Positions 17,395-25,522 of a stretch of DNA of 64,000 bases are shown here, piece by piece. The notes under the pieces are model-generated. The model made no database searches. It saw only the letters and a program-made list of their open reading frames with translations, and had not been told where the DNA came from. The stretch comes from Acidisarcina sp963790505 (GTDB taxonomy: Bacteria; Acidobacteriota; Terriglobia; Terriglobales; Acidobacteriaceae). Made by a program: the position numbers and the translations under genes. How positions within the stretch are numbered: the first letter of the stretch is position 1; every line of letters begins with the position of its first letter. The stretch covers positions 372,001 through 436,000 of the forward strand of contig CAWBOT010000004.1 of assembly GCA_963790505.1 (NCBI GenBank). The letters run 5' to 3'.

Positions 17395-17938
17395 TTCCGC
17401 CTCATCCGCGATACGCCCCGCGCGCATCACGCGGACGCTCGCCGTTGCCTTGCTGCTCCTGCTCTCGTCCGCCGCTCTGCCCGGCCAGGAAAAGAGCACA
17501 TGGCGCACAGCCACGGCAGCAGAACTGAAACCCCTGATTCCCGCGCGCGCGCCGGTCGAGAAAGAACGCATCGAGACCGAATTTCGCACCGCATCCGGCA
17601 TCATCGATGGACAACATCGTTTCATTGCAGGTGTGGTGCTGATCACCGCCGGCTACTCCGCCGAAGGAAAATACTCGCACTTCCTGATCGTGCAGGCGCC
17701 GCTCAAGATCGGAGACATCGCCCTCGTGCCCGGACAGTACGTTTTCGGCTGGACGCATAACGAAGATTCGCTGACGGTGAAATTCTACGAAGCAGCCAGC
17801 GGAAAGCCGCTAGGCTCAGTTGAGGCAACGCTGAACCCGTCAATCAAGAGCGTGGCCTCATTCCGCGTCTGGCCGCCGAGTGAAAAATCCGTGATGCAGA
17901 TCGGCCGCTTTTCATTCCCCTACCAGCTCACGCCTTAG
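17387..17938 (+). CDS. Small exported hypothetical protein
   Basis: This is a roughly 183-residue protein of unknown function, with a signal peptide (RITRTLAVALLLLLSSAALPGQ) and then about 160 residues of beta-rich sequence with no recognised domain. The start is uncertain: the only sensible in-frame codon before the signal peptide is TTG at 17387, which overlaps the end of the response regulator gene by 8 nt and has no clear ribosome site. Translation may therefore be coupled to the regulator. The stop is 3 nt from that of the convergent GH2 gene. A periplasmic role linked to the sensor kinase is possible but unproven. Confidence 0.65.
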   Translation: MTDSASSAIRPARITRTLAVALLLLLSSAALPGQEKSTWRTATAAELKPLIPARAPVEKERIETEFRTASGIIDGQHRFIAGVVLITAGYSAEGKYSHFLIVQAPLKIGDIALVPGQYVFGWTHNEDSLTVKFYEAASGKPLGSVEATLNPSIKSVASFRVWPPSEKSVMQIGRFSFPYQLTP

Positions 17939-17941
17939 CTG

Positions 17942-19804
17942 CTACTGCGGCATCTTCGCGTAATAATCCTGCAGCACAAAAAACGCCTTCTTCTTGATTC
18001 CCTTGTTGGAGATCACGCCTTTACGGTTGTAATAGTCCTGAATATTCGGCAGCTGCCGCACCGGCGAACGAAAATCCATCAGCAGCCACGGCGACGTTCC
18101 CGCTAGAAACGGAATCTGCTTCAGCATCGCGATCTGCTGCTTGTAAATCTCCGCCTCCATCTCCTCAGTGAAGCGCCCAGTGATCTCCCCATGCAGGCCG
18201 GACTTCGCCCCGCCGCCCCACTCGCTCATGATCAGCGGCTTGTTATACGGATTCTGCCAGGTATATTGCGGCGCAGTCTCCGGCTTGCCGCCATACCAAC
18301 CGATATATTCGTTCGATCCGAGCACATCGAGATACTGACCCAGGGGATCGTCGAGGATGCCTGTCTTCCCGTCCATATGCGTCAGCATCGCCGAGGTGAC
18401 TAGCCGCGTCGGGTCTTGCTCGTGCGCCTCGTCGATGAGTGCCTTTAGAAAAACCAGCCGCTCTTCGCTCTTCGGCGTCTCGTTCGAAACCGACCACAGG
18501 ATCACCGAAGCCTTGTTGTGGTCACGGCGAATATTCTCAGAGAGTTGCTGCTTCGCCGACTCAAGCGCATGCGCGCCCTTCCAGTCGATCGACCAGTACG
18601 TCGGAATCTCCGACCACACCATAATGCCCAGCTTGTCCGCCTCGCGCGTCATGTGCTCGTCGTGCGGATAATGCGCCAGCCGCACGAAGTTGCAATGCAA
18701 TTCGTGCGCCCAGCCCAGCAGCGTCGCCGCATCCTGCTCTGACCATGCCCGCCCGCCGCGATACGGCGCCTCGGCGTGGATATTGATGCCACGCAGAAAG
18801 ACCGGCTTGCCATTGAGCAGAATCTTGTCGCCCTGCGCCTCGATGGTGCGGAAGCCGATGTCGTCGTCGAGATGGTCCGCGCCTGCTGTCATCTGGATGC
18901 GGTAAAGCTTGGGATGGCCGGGCGCCCAGCGAACCAACCCCTGCGGCGTGAATGAAAACTTCGCGTTGCCGTCGGCATCGGTCGTCGCCTGCTTGTTGAT
19001 CGCTAACTCGGGTATCCGCAGCGAAACCGTGACTCCCGCGCTCGCGCCAACGACGTGGATGTAGCCGTCGACCTCGTCTCCTGGCCCGCGCTTCATTTGG
19101 AGCGAATAATCGTCGATGTAGCTCTGCGGCACATCGACCAGATAGACCTGCCGAGTGAGGCCGCCATAATTCCACCAGTCCGTCTTCAATGCAGGAACAG
19201 TGTCGGCACGCCGCGAGTTGTCGACGGCAACCACGACGAAATTCTTGCCGTCCGCCTTCAGCGCCGCAGTGACCTCGCAATCGAACGGCGTGAAGCCGCC
19301 CTCGTGCTTGCAAACATAGACATCGTTCACGAAGACGGAAGCGCGATGATTCGCCGCGCCAAAGTGCATGAACGTGCGCATGCCCGCCTTCGGCTGATAC
19401 GTGAAATCCTTCTCGTACCAGAGCAGCCCTTCATAGAACAACAGGCTCTCGCGCTGCGAATTCCAATCCCCGGGCACCTGAAGTACACCCGACGTCGCGA
19501 AGTCATACTCGAGCAGATCGGTGCCGTTGAAGTGCTCATTCTTCGCAAAACCGTTGAGGTTCGGCGCGTCCGAGTCGCTCCCCGGCCCGCTGCGGTTCCA
19601 CCCATTGCGATACGGATCGACGATCGCGTGCCACGCCCCACCGAGGTTCACCGAGGGGCGATGGTCGATGTCGACCAGCAGTGTTGTAGGCGGAACGATC
19701 GGCGGCGCCGCAGCTTGCCCAAATGCAGGCATCACTGGCACCATCGCGAATAGCAAAACAATTCTGAACCTGCAAAAAGCGGCGAAAAACCTGGCATGGC
19801 GCAT
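17942..19804 (-). CDS. Secreted GH2 glycosidase (beta-glucuronidase/beta-galactosidase type)
   Basis: This is a roughly 620-residue protein with a signal peptide (MRHARFFAAFCRF then a hydrophobic core, cut near AFG-Q). The domains are a jelly-roll sugar-binding domain (about 40-230), an immunoglobulin-like domain (about 235-325) and a TIM barrel (about 330-620). The catalytic acid/base is E442 in SVSNETP and the nucleophile is E528 in PLIMSEWGGG. FLRGINIHAEAP and NFVRLAHYPHDEH are GH2 family signatures. The length and the SNETP variant favour a beta-glucuronidase-like subgroup over LacZ. The start could also be ATG at 19816 or TTG at 19840; no ribosome site decides. It lies 44 nt downstream of tyrA, possibly read through from the aromatic block. 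Confidence 0.85.
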   Translation of the reverse strand: MRHARFFAAFCRFRIVLLFAMVPVMPAFGQAAAPPIVPPTTLLVDIDHRPSVNLGGAWHAIVDPYRNGWNRSGPGSDSDAPNLNGFAKNEHFNGTDLLEYDFATSGVLQVPGDWNSQRESLLFYEGLLWYEKDFTYQPKAGMRTFMHFGAANHRASVFVNDVYVCKHEGGFTPFDCEVTAALKADGKNFVVVAVDNSRRADTVPALKTDWWNYGGLTRQVYLVDVPQSYIDDYSLQMKRGPGDEVDGYIHVVGASAGVTVSLRIPELAINKQATTDADGNAKFSFTPQGLVRWAPGHPKLYRIQMTAGADHLDDDIGFRTIEAQGDKILLNGKPVFLRGINIHAEAPYRGGRAWSEQDAATLLGWAHELHCNFVRLAHYPHDEHMTREADKLGIMVWSEIPTYWSIDWKGAHALESAKQQLSENIRRDHNKASVILWSVSNETPKSEERLVFLKALIDEAHEQDPTRLVTSAMLTHMDGKTGILDDPLGQYLDVLGSNEYIGWYGGKPETAPQYTWQNPYNKPLIMSEWGGGAKSGLHGEITGRFTEEMEAEIYKQQIAMLKQIPFLAGTSPWLLMDFRSPVRQLPNIQDYYNRKGVISNKGIKKKAFFVLQDYYAKMPQ

Positions 19805-19848
19805 GCCAGCGATCATACAGCCAGTGGTATGACCACTCAAACCCAGGC

Positions 19849-20733
19849 CTACCGTCGGGGTAATTCGCCCGCACGGAATCTATTCGCCAGCTCGAACTCT
19901 TCCCTCAGCTCCGGCGTCTTCAGGTGCTCGCGAAGATGCGTCAGGCGCTGCTCCAGAGCCAGCAGAGTTGCCGCGATGGCCTCGGTGTTGGTGTGCGCCA
20001 CATCGCGCCACATCGAGTAGGGGCTCGCCCCGAGCCGCGTCATCTCGCGCAGCGCGCGGCCGCCGATCAGTCTCATCTCGGCCCGCATCTCCTCATCGCC
20101 TGAGAACTTGTCTTCCAGCAGCGCGCTCAGCGCCGTCGAAAGATACTGCGGCAGATGGCTGACCCAGGCGCAGATTTCATCATGCCGCGCCGCGTCGAGA
20201 TCGAGAGTACGGCAGCCGAACTTCGCCACCCAATCCCGCCACTCTGCCTCCAGTTCGCTCGCTCCCGAAGAAATGTTCAGCGGAGTAAACAGCCACATCG
20301 CACCTTGAAACAACGCCGCCTCGGCATGTTCCGCTCCGTGGACTTCTTTGCCGGCCATCGGATGTCCAGGCAGAAAACTCGCCTGCCCCGCACCTCCGAA
20401 GGAAAGCGCGGCCCGCTCGCACACCGCGCCCTTTACGCTCCCCACATCGGTCACGAGTTGATGTGCACTAAGCAGCGGGCCAAGCTGATCGGTCCAATCG
20501 AGAATGCTGAAGACCGGCCCCGCCAGCAGAATCAGATCGCTGCCAACCGCCGCCGTGACCGGATCTTCCGCAGCAACATCAATCGCGCCGCGGCTCAGGG
20601 CAATGGCGAGTTCGCCGGGGTCCTTGTCCCAGCCGAGGATTTGCCCTTCAAACTTCTGCTCACGCAGCGCGAGGCCAATCGACGCTCCGATCAGCCCCGT
20701 TCCGAGGATGGTGATCTTCTCCATCCTTTCCAT
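19849..20733 (-). CDS. tyrA: Prephenate dehydrogenase
   Basis: This 294-residue NAD(P)-dependent enzyme converts prephenate to 4-hydroxyphenylpyruvate in tyrosine synthesis. It has an N-terminal Rossmann motif GTGLIGASIGLAL (about residues 11-23), the family motifs TDVGSVKG (about 94-101) and LPGHPMAGKEVHGAEH (about 120-135, active-site His), and a C-terminal all-helical domain with SHLPQYLSTAL. There is no ACT domain and no fused chorismate mutase; a separate mutase gene lies two genes upstream. It starts 3 nt after the DAHP synthase stop and is clearly in the same transcript. M4 (20724) is an alternative start. Confidence 0.95.
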   Translation of the reverse strand: MERMEKITILGTGLIGASIGLALREQKFEGQILGWDKDPGELAIALSRGAIDVAAEDPVTAAVGSDLILLAGPVFSILDWTDQLGPLLSAHQLVTDVGSVKGAVCERAALSFGGAGQASFLPGHPMAGKEVHGAEHAEAALFQGAMWLFTPLNISSGASELEAEWRDWVAKFGCRTLDLDAARHDEICAWVSHLPQYLSTALSALLEDKFSGDEEMRAEMRLIGGRALREMTRLGASPYSMWRDVAHTNTEAIAATLLALEQRLTHLREHLKTPELREEFELANRFRAGELPRR

Positions 20734-20736
20734 GAG

Positions 20737-21789
20737 CTAAATCGACACCTGCTCCGCAGCCATCACCGGCGCGGCGATCTTCCTGCCTACCGCCGGAGCG
20801 ATGATGCGCAGTTCCTCCACCAGCTCTTCAAACTGCTCCGGGAAGAGCGACTGCGCTCCATCGGACATCGCTTTCTCCGGATTAGGGTGCATCTCCATCA
20901 GCAGCCCGTCAGCGCCTGCCGCCAGCGCAGCTTTGGCCATCGGTGGAACCGTATCGCGCCGCCCGACCCCGTGCGACGGGTCGCCCAGAATCGGCAGATG
21001 CGACAGCTTATGAATGACCGGAATCGCCGAGATGTCCATCGTGTTGCGGGTGTAAGTTTCAAAGGTGCGAATGCCGCGCTCGCACAGCATCAGGTCGTAG
21101 TTGCCCCCGGCGAGAATGTATTCCGCCGAAAGCAGCAGCTCCTCGATCGTCGCCGCCATGCCGCGCTTGAGCACGATCGCCTTGCGCACCTGGCCGAGCT
21201 CGCGCAGCAGGTTAAAGTTTTGCATGTTGCGCGCGCCCACCTGGAAGACGTCGATATAGGGCAGCATGACCTCGATCTGCGAGATCTCCATCACCTCGCT
21301 GATGATGAGCAGGCCGGTAGCGTCGCCGACCTCGCGCAGCAGCTTGAGGCCATCGAGTCCCATGCCCTGGAAGGAATACGGCGAACTCCGAGGCTTGAAC
21401 GCGCCGCCCCGCAGGAACTGCCCGCCCGCCGCCTTCACCAGCGCTCCGCTGAGAAAGATTTGTTCGCGCGATTCGACCGAGCAGGGGCCACCCATGATGA
21501 CAACTTCTTTGCCGCCCACCGTCACGCCGTTCGCGAACTTCAACACGGTTCCCTCGGGCCGGAAGCCCCGCCCCGCCAGCTTATATGGCGACGAGATGCG
21601 GTACGCTTCGGCAACGCCGCCCAACAGTCCAAAGTCCTTCACATCGAAAACGCCCGGCGTCCCGACACCCGCGAGGATGGTCTGCACTGCTCCAGTAGTG
21701 CGGTGTACGTTGAAGCCGAGGTCGGTCATTCGGGAGACGATCTCGGCGATCTGCTCTTCGGTTGCAAACTCCTGCATTGCGACAATCAT
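20737..21789 (-). CDS. aroF: 3-deoxy-7-phosphoheptulonate (DAHP) synthase, AroF type with N-terminal regulatory domain
   Basis: This 350-residue enzyme makes the first shikimate-pathway intermediate from PEP and erythrose 4-phosphate. Residues 1-75 form the ferredoxin-like regulatory domain of the type I-beta group (IVAMQEFATEEQIAEI). The barrel carries GGPCSVES (about 98-105), RGGAFKPRSSPYSFQG (about 125-140), KRGM (about 206-209) and DPSHGVGRR (about 268-276), covering the phosphate- and metal-binding residues. The N-terminal domain suggests end-product feedback control. It overlaps the mutase gene by 4 nt (ATGA) and precedes tyrA by 3 nt. It is not the KDO8P synthase relative, which lacks this N-terminal domain. 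Confidence 0.93.
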   Translation of the reverse strand: MIVAMQEFATEEQIAEIVSRMTDLGFNVHRTTGAVQTILAGVGTPGVFDVKDFGLLGGVAEAYRISSPYKLAGRGFRPEGTVLKFANGVTVGGKEVVIMGGPCSVESREQIFLSGALVKAAGGQFLRGGAFKPRSSPYSFQGMGLDGLKLLREVGDATGLLIISEVMEISQIEVMLPYIDVFQVGARNMQNFNLLRELGQVRKAIVLKRGMAATIEELLLSAEYILAGGNYDLMLCERGIRTFETYTRNTMDISAIPVIHKLSHLPILGDPSHGVGRRDTVPPMAKAALAAGADGLLMEMHPNPEKAMSDGAQSLFPEQFEELVEELRIIAPAVGRKIAAPVMAAEQVSI

Positions 21790-22130
21790 GCTTTCGTCTC
21801 CATCTGGCGCTGCGCTGCGTTCCGCTGCGCTACCGCGGATCTATCCGCATCCGTTGGTCGCTGCGAAGCCAGTTCGTTCTTTTGCATTGCCCGCATCACG
21901 TCGATGATGCGTTCGTAAATGTGCGTCAGCTCGATGTCCGGTAGCGGTCCCGCGTTCGCCGCGCGCACGTTCTGGAAGATCACCTTCTCCCGACCCGGTT
22001 CATAGACCGGCAGCGAACTCCCCTGCTTCAGCTTCCCGATCGCCTGCGCCGCCTTGGCGCGCTCGCTGATGAGCGCCACGATCTGGCGGTCCAGTTCGTC
22101 GATCTTCAGTCGCCAATCCTCAATGTCCAC
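21786..22130 (-). CDS. Chorismate mutase (AroQ class)
   Basis: This 114-residue monofunctional AroQ-type mutase converts chorismate to prephenate. The three-helix pattern is visible: WRLKIDELDRQIVALISERAKAAQAIGKLK (helix 1, catalytic Arg and Lys), VYEPGREKVIFQNV (helix 2 start with R and E) and LTHIYERIIDVMRAMQ (helix 3). The last 25 residues are a charged, disordered-looking extension. Its stop overlaps the start of the DAHP synthase. In related bacteria such pairing lets the mutase bind DAHP synthase and confer feedback control; that is an inference here. A 133-nt gap with a hairpin separates it from trpA. Confidence 0.92.
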   Translation of the reverse strand: MDIEDWRLKIDELDRQIVALISERAKAAQAIGKLKQGSSLPVYEPGREKVIFQNVRAANAGPLPDIELTHIYERIIDVMRAMQKNELASQRPTDADRSAVAQRNAAQRQMETKA

Positions 22131-22235
22131 CTGGTTCCTTTCTCTGCGGGCACGTCGCCCTCAAGTCGCTGAACGCGCAACAGCGCACATCGCCGACTTC
22201 ACTTTTTCGTGCCTCAATCTTCGTGAATAAGGATA

Positions 22236-22253
22236 CGCGGCAATCCAGCCGCG
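22236..22253 (-). terminator. Candidate terminator after trpA
   Basis: CGCGGC at 22236-22241 and GCCGCG at 22248-22253 form a perfect 6-bp GC stem with a 6-nt loop, 10 nt past the trpA stop. On the minus strand it is followed by TATCCTTATT, a weak U-rich tract. It may end or attenuate the trpB-trpA transcript before the mutase gene. Confidence 0.45.
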
Positions 22254-22263
22254 AGGAAATGCT

Positions 22264-23061
22264 CTAGCGGGTCAGCGCGCCGGTCTCCGCAGGAGCCGGA
22301 CGTGTGCGCAGACCCTTGATAAATCGCGCGATCGAGCTGGGAGCCTCCACGCGCGACGACTCTTCGATAATCGCTACAAGGGCGGTCCCCACGACGGCAG
22401 CATCGGCGAACTCGCCCACAGCCGCGACATGCTCGGCAGTCGAAACACCGAAGCCCACGGCAATCGGTAGCTTCGTAAAGGCTCGAAGCCGCCTTACCAG
22501 CTGCTCGGCATCATTGGTCAAGGTCTTCTGAGCGCCCGTGATGCCCGTCCGCGAAATCGCATAGACAAAGCCCTGCGAAGCCTCGGCAATCTTCTGCAGA
22601 CGCACGTCCGGGCTGGTCGGCGCGACGAGAAAAATCGGCGCCAGTCTGTGCTTGCGCATGTGGAGGAGATATTCGCCCGCCTCTTCGACGATCATGTCGG
22701 TGATCAGAACGCCGTCGACGCCAGCCTGTTCGGCAGCCGCGCAGAACTTTTCAACTCCAAATCGCAGCACCGGGTTGTAGTAGGTAAAGACGATCAATCC
22801 GACCGCCGGCCTCGACGCCCGCAGCTCCGCCGCCAAACCGAGCACATCGACCAGCCTCGTCCCCCCGGCCACCGCTCGTTGGCTGGCGCGCTGGATCACC
22901 GGCCCGTCGGCCAGCGGATCGCTGAAGGGAACGCCCAGCTCAATCACCTCCGCGCCGGCATCAATTGCTGCCAAAGCGATCTCGCGGGTGGTTGCAAGAT
23001 CAGGGTCGCCTGCGGTGAAGTAGGCGACAAGTCCCGGCTTGTTTGCGAAGAGGATCGGCAT
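22264..23061 (-). CDS. trpA: Tryptophan synthase alpha subunit
   Basis: This 265-residue subunit cleaves indole-3-glycerol phosphate to indole and passes it to TrpB. Catalytic residues E41 and D52 are in VIELGVPFSDPLADGP, keeping the 11-residue spacing of E. coli Glu49/Asp60. Loop 6 and the phosphate-binding motifs are TGITGAQ and VGFGVST. The ATG at 23061 was chosen because AAGG lies 9 nt upstream and the length then fits the family; an in-frame GTG at 23079 sits inside a repeat-like element. TrpB is 78 nt upstream on the same strand. Confidence 0.95.
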   Translation of the reverse strand: MPILFANKPGLVAYFTAGDPDLATTREIALAAIDAGAEVIELGVPFSDPLADGPVIQRASQRAVAGGTRLVDVLGLAAELRASRPAVGLIVFTYYNPVLRFGVEKFCAAAEQAGVDGVLITDMIVEEAGEYLLHMRKHRLAPIFLVAPTSPDVRLQKIAEASQGFVYAISRTGITGAQKTLTNDAEQLVRRLRAFTKLPIAVGFGVSTAEHVAAVGEFADAAVVGTALVAIIEESSRVEAPSSIARFIKGLRTRPAPAETGALTR

Positions 23062-23070
23062 CTCAAAAAA

Positions 23071-23122
23071 CCTTGTCACCCTGAGCGGAGTGCGCAGCGC
23101 GTAGTCGAAGGACCTGCATTTC
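23071..23122. repeat. REP-like dispersed repeat element in the trpB-trpA spacer
   Basis: The segment reads CACCCTGAGCGGAGTGCGC then AGCGCGTAGTCGAAGGACC. This resembles the short CCTGAGC...GTCGAAGGACC intergenic elements found in many copies in some acidobacterial and other genomes (from memory of such sequences). Only this copy was found in the window. It fills nearly all of the spacer and touches the trpA ribosome site. Confidence 0.45.
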
Positions 23123-23139
23123 CCGCGATCTTCTTCCGG

Positions 23140-24366
23140 CTACGACAGTCCAGCTCCTTGCAAATTCAACTCTCGAGACAAGATGCCAATGTCCTTATCG
23201 CCGCGCCCTGAGAGATTGACGACCAGGATTTCATGGCGGCCCATCCTTGGCGCGAGCCTTAAGGCCTCAGCCACCGCGTGCGCGCTTTCAAGCGCCGGAA
23301 TGATCCCCTCGGTCCGTGCCAGGCGAACAGTCGCTTCAAGGGCCTCAGCATCCGAAGCGGAAACATATTCCGCGCGTCCCGAGTCGTACAGTGCCGCATG
23401 TTCGGGCCCGACCGACGCGTAGTCCAGCCCAGCGGAAACAGAGTGAGTCAGCGCAATCTGTCCAGCCTCATCCTGCAAGACATACGAGAACGTCCCTTGC
23501 AGAACCCCCGGTGAGCCTCCGCCGTTAAAGCGAATGGCATGATCGCCGAGCGCCCTACCGCGACCACCAGCCTCCACGCCGATCAGACGAACACTTTCGT
23601 CCGGAAGAAACTCGAAAAACGCGCCAATAGCGTTCGAACCCCCGCCAACACAGGCAACCACCGCTGATGGCAGCCGGCCTTCCTTCTCCAGAATCTGTCC
23701 ACGCATCTCCTTGCCAATCACGCGGTGAAAGTCGCGCACCATCATCGGATAAGGATGAGCACCGAGCACACTGCCCAGCAGATAGTGGGTCGTGCGGACA
23801 TTCGTCACCCAATCGCGCATTGCCTCGTTGATGGCATCTTTGAGCGTCTTCGAACCCGAACTGACGCCACGCACCTCGGCGCCGAGCAGTCTCATGCGGT
23901 AGACGTTAAGCTCCTGGCGGCGCATGTCTTCTTCGCCCATGTAAACGACGCATTCCATGCCGAATAAAGCACACACCGTTGCCGTTGCCACGCCATGCTG
24001 GCCCGCGCCGGTCTCGGCAATGATCCGCTGTTTGCCCATCCGCCGCGCCAGCAAGCCCTGGCCAATGCAATTGTTGATCTTGTGCGCGCCGGTATGCAGC
24101 AGGTCTTCGCGCTTAAGATAGATCTTCGCCCCGCCCAGCTGCTCGGTCAGCCGCGAAGCAAAATAGAGCGGTGTCGGGCGTCCGGCATAATCCTTCAGCA
24201 GCGAATCCAGTTCAAGATGGAAGGCGGGATCCGCCTGCGCGGCTGCATACGCAACCTCCAACTCCTCGAGCGCCGCCATCAGCGTTTCCGGCACATAGCG
24301 TCCGCCATAGGCGCCAAAGCGCCCCGGAATCTGCTGCGTCTTAACGGGCAATGTCGCTGTGCTCAT
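23140..24366 (-). CDS. trpB: Tryptophan synthase beta subunit
   Basis: This 408-residue PLP enzyme condenses indole with serine. The PLP lysine is K96 in HTGAHKINN. The phosphate loop GGGSNAIG and the family start GRFGAYGGRYVPETLM are intact, as is the GRGDKD segment near the end. It is the TrpB1 type that pairs with TrpA. It lies 15 nt downstream of a small zinc-ribbon gene and is followed by trpA. Other trp genes (trpE, trpG, trpC, trpF) are not in the window, while trpD is about 21 kb away, so the pathway is split. Confidence 0.97.
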   Translation of the reverse strand: MSTATLPVKTQQIPGRFGAYGGRYVPETLMAALEELEVAYAAAQADPAFHLELDSLLKDYAGRPTPLYFASRLTEQLGGAKIYLKREDLLHTGAHKINNCIGQGLLARRMGKQRIIAETGAGQHGVATATVCALFGMECVVYMGEEDMRRQELNVYRMRLLGAEVRGVSSGSKTLKDAINEAMRDWVTNVRTTHYLLGSVLGAHPYPMMVRDFHRVIGKEMRGQILEKEGRLPSAVVACVGGGSNAIGAFFEFLPDESVRLIGVEAGGRGRALGDHAIRFNGGGSPGVLQGTFSYVLQDEAGQIALTHSVSAGLDYASVGPEHAALYDSGRAEYVSASDAEALEATVRLARTEGIIPALESAHAVAEALRLAPRMGRHEILVVNLSGRGDKDIGILSRELNLQGAGLS

Positions 24367-24381
24367 AGCTGCTCCAAATCT

Positions 24382-24654
24382 CTACAGGAAAGCCACGGTC
24401 TGAATCCCCGCCACATCGAAGCGCTTGCGGCAGCGAATGTTCTTGCAGGCCATCAGGTCGTCTTTGCGGACCATATACGACTGGGCTTTAGCGAAACGGG
24501 CCCGGTCGCGTTCGTCGGCATTGCGCGGCAGCGCAGCCTTCTTGCGCCGCACCAGCCAGCCGATCTGATACTCTTCCGCCTTGCCGCAGTGCGGACAGGT
24601 GAGCGTATGCGTCCGCTGTTCTGGCTTTTCGTCGAAAAAGTCACGCTCTTCCAT
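24382..24654 (-). CDS. Small zinc-ribbon hypothetical protein
   Basis: This 90-residue protein has two CxxC-type pairs: TCPHCGK near residue 19-25 and CKNIRCRK near residue 70-77. They are consistent with a zinc ribbon for nucleic-acid or protein binding. The middle is basic (VRRKKAALPRNADERDRARF). The function is unknown. The ATG at 24654 has GGGGA about 9 nt upstream; an upstream in-frame TTG lacks one. It immediately precedes trpB (15-nt gap), so it probably heads the trpBA transcript. Confidence 0.65.
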   Translation of the reverse strand: MEERDFFDEKPEQRTHTLTCPHCGKAEEYQIGWLVRRKKAALPRNADERDRARFAKAQSYMVRKDDLMACKNIRCRKRFDVAGIQTVAFL

Positions 24655-24751
24655 GGTGGTTTTCCCCAATTCTTCTGATCTTCAAGGCTACTACGCTCTC
24701 TATGGCTTCGTAAAAGTATCATCAGAAAGCAGCGGTAGTTCTGGAGGCCCG

Positions 24752-24934
24752 ATGGTGACGAGAAAGAAAGCAGCCAAGAAGTTTTCCGTCACCAAAGTCG
24801 TAAAGGCCAATGCCCGCGAACGGCTCGGCCAGCCCAAAGCGGAAAGAATCATCGCCGGCAAACCGGCCCCCGACAAACGCAAGGCGAAGCATAAGAAGAC
24901 GTTAGCCGAGATTCTCGACAGCGAGCCGGGGTGA
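24752..24934 (+). CDS. Small highly basic hypothetical protein
   Basis: This 60-residue protein is rich in Lys, Arg and Ala (VTRKKAAKKFSVTKVVKANA, later PDKRKAKHKKT) with an acidic tail (LAEILDSEPG). The composition suggests nucleic-acid binding, but no domain is recognised. GGAGG at 24743-24747 precedes the ATG by 4 nt. It is divergent from the zinc-ribbon gene and followed by a VOC-family gene on the same strand. Confidence 0.5.
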   Translation: MVTRKKAAKKFSVTKVVKANARERLGQPKAERIIAGKPAPDKRKAKHKKTLAEILDSEPG

Positions 24935-24993
24935 ATTGGCTCGGCCGAAAAAAACTGCTGGTACTATGCAAGCGACGCAAAGGAGTGATTTTT

Positions 24994-25377
24994 ATGGCGA
25001 AAATAACCGGGGTGGGTGGAGCATTTCTCAAGGCGAAAGACCCTAAATCGCTCTATGCCTGGTATGAGCAGCATCTCGGCATCCGCCGGGCCGAACACGG
25101 GTCTTTTACCTTTGAGAAGAGCGAGGTCACCGGCGCGACTGTCCTCGCATTTTTTCCCGAAGACAGCGGCAACTTTGGCCCCGGACCGCAGCGCGCCATG
25201 CTGAATTTTCGCGTTGACGACCTCGATGGGCTGCTCGACGCCATGGCCGCTGCCGGTGTGACCGTAGACCCTAAACGCGAATCCTATGACGACTACGGCA
25301 AGTTTGGCTGGTTCACCGATCCCGAGGGGAACCGCGTTGAGCTCTGGCAACCAACGGGCGACGCGCTGGAAGCCTAG
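24994..25377 (+). CDS. VOC (glyoxalase/bleomycin-resistance) superfamily protein
   Basis: This 127-residue protein contains one VOC module: GVGGAFLKAKDPKSLYAWYEQHLG at the N-terminus (given as two halves of the beta-alpha unit), NFRVDDLDGLLDAM in the middle and WFTDPEGNRVELWQP at the C-terminus. The last segment supplies the typical metal-ligand Glu. VOC proteins include isomerases, dioxygenases and resistance proteins; the substrate is not predictable. The ATG at 24994 has AAAGGAG nine bases upstream and is preferred over an upstream in-frame codon. Confidence 0.85.
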   Translation: MAKITGVGGAFLKAKDPKSLYAWYEQHLGIRRAEHGSFTFEKSEVTGATVLAFFPEDSGNFGPGPQRAMLNFRVDDLDGLLDAMAAAGVTVDPKRESYDDYGKFGWFTDPEGNRVELWQPTGDALEA

Positions 25378-25381
25378 CGCC

Positions 25382-25495
25382 ATGTTCCGCTGGCTGCTCT
25401 TCCTGGTGGTCGCCTTCGCCCTCTATCGCTTCTGTCGTGGCGTGTGGTGTGGTTACCACGGGGACCCTTTCGATGACGGCAAGATGGAGAAATAA
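25382..25495 (+). CDS. Possible 37-residue membrane peptide
   Basis: This short open frame starts with ATG 4 nt after the VOC gene stop. It encodes one hydrophobic helix (MFRWLLFLVVAFALYRFCRG) and a short polar tail (DPFDDGKMEK). Only a weak ribosome site is present, so translation would depend on coupling to the upstream gene. The evidence is limited to the reading frame and the clean membrane helix. Confidence 0.35.
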   Translation: MFRWLLFLVVAFALYRFCRGVWCGYHGDPFDDGKMEK

Positions 25496-25503
25496 TCCAA
25501 AGT

Positions 25504-25522
25504 GTCCGAAAACGGACCCTTT
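25504..25522 (+). terminator. Candidate terminator after the VOC gene
   Basis: GTCCG, AAAA loop and CGGAC (25504-25517) form a 5-bp hairpin followed by CCTTTAT. The U-tract is short, so this is a weak intrinsic terminator for the small plus-strand transcript that ends here. Confidence 0.35.
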
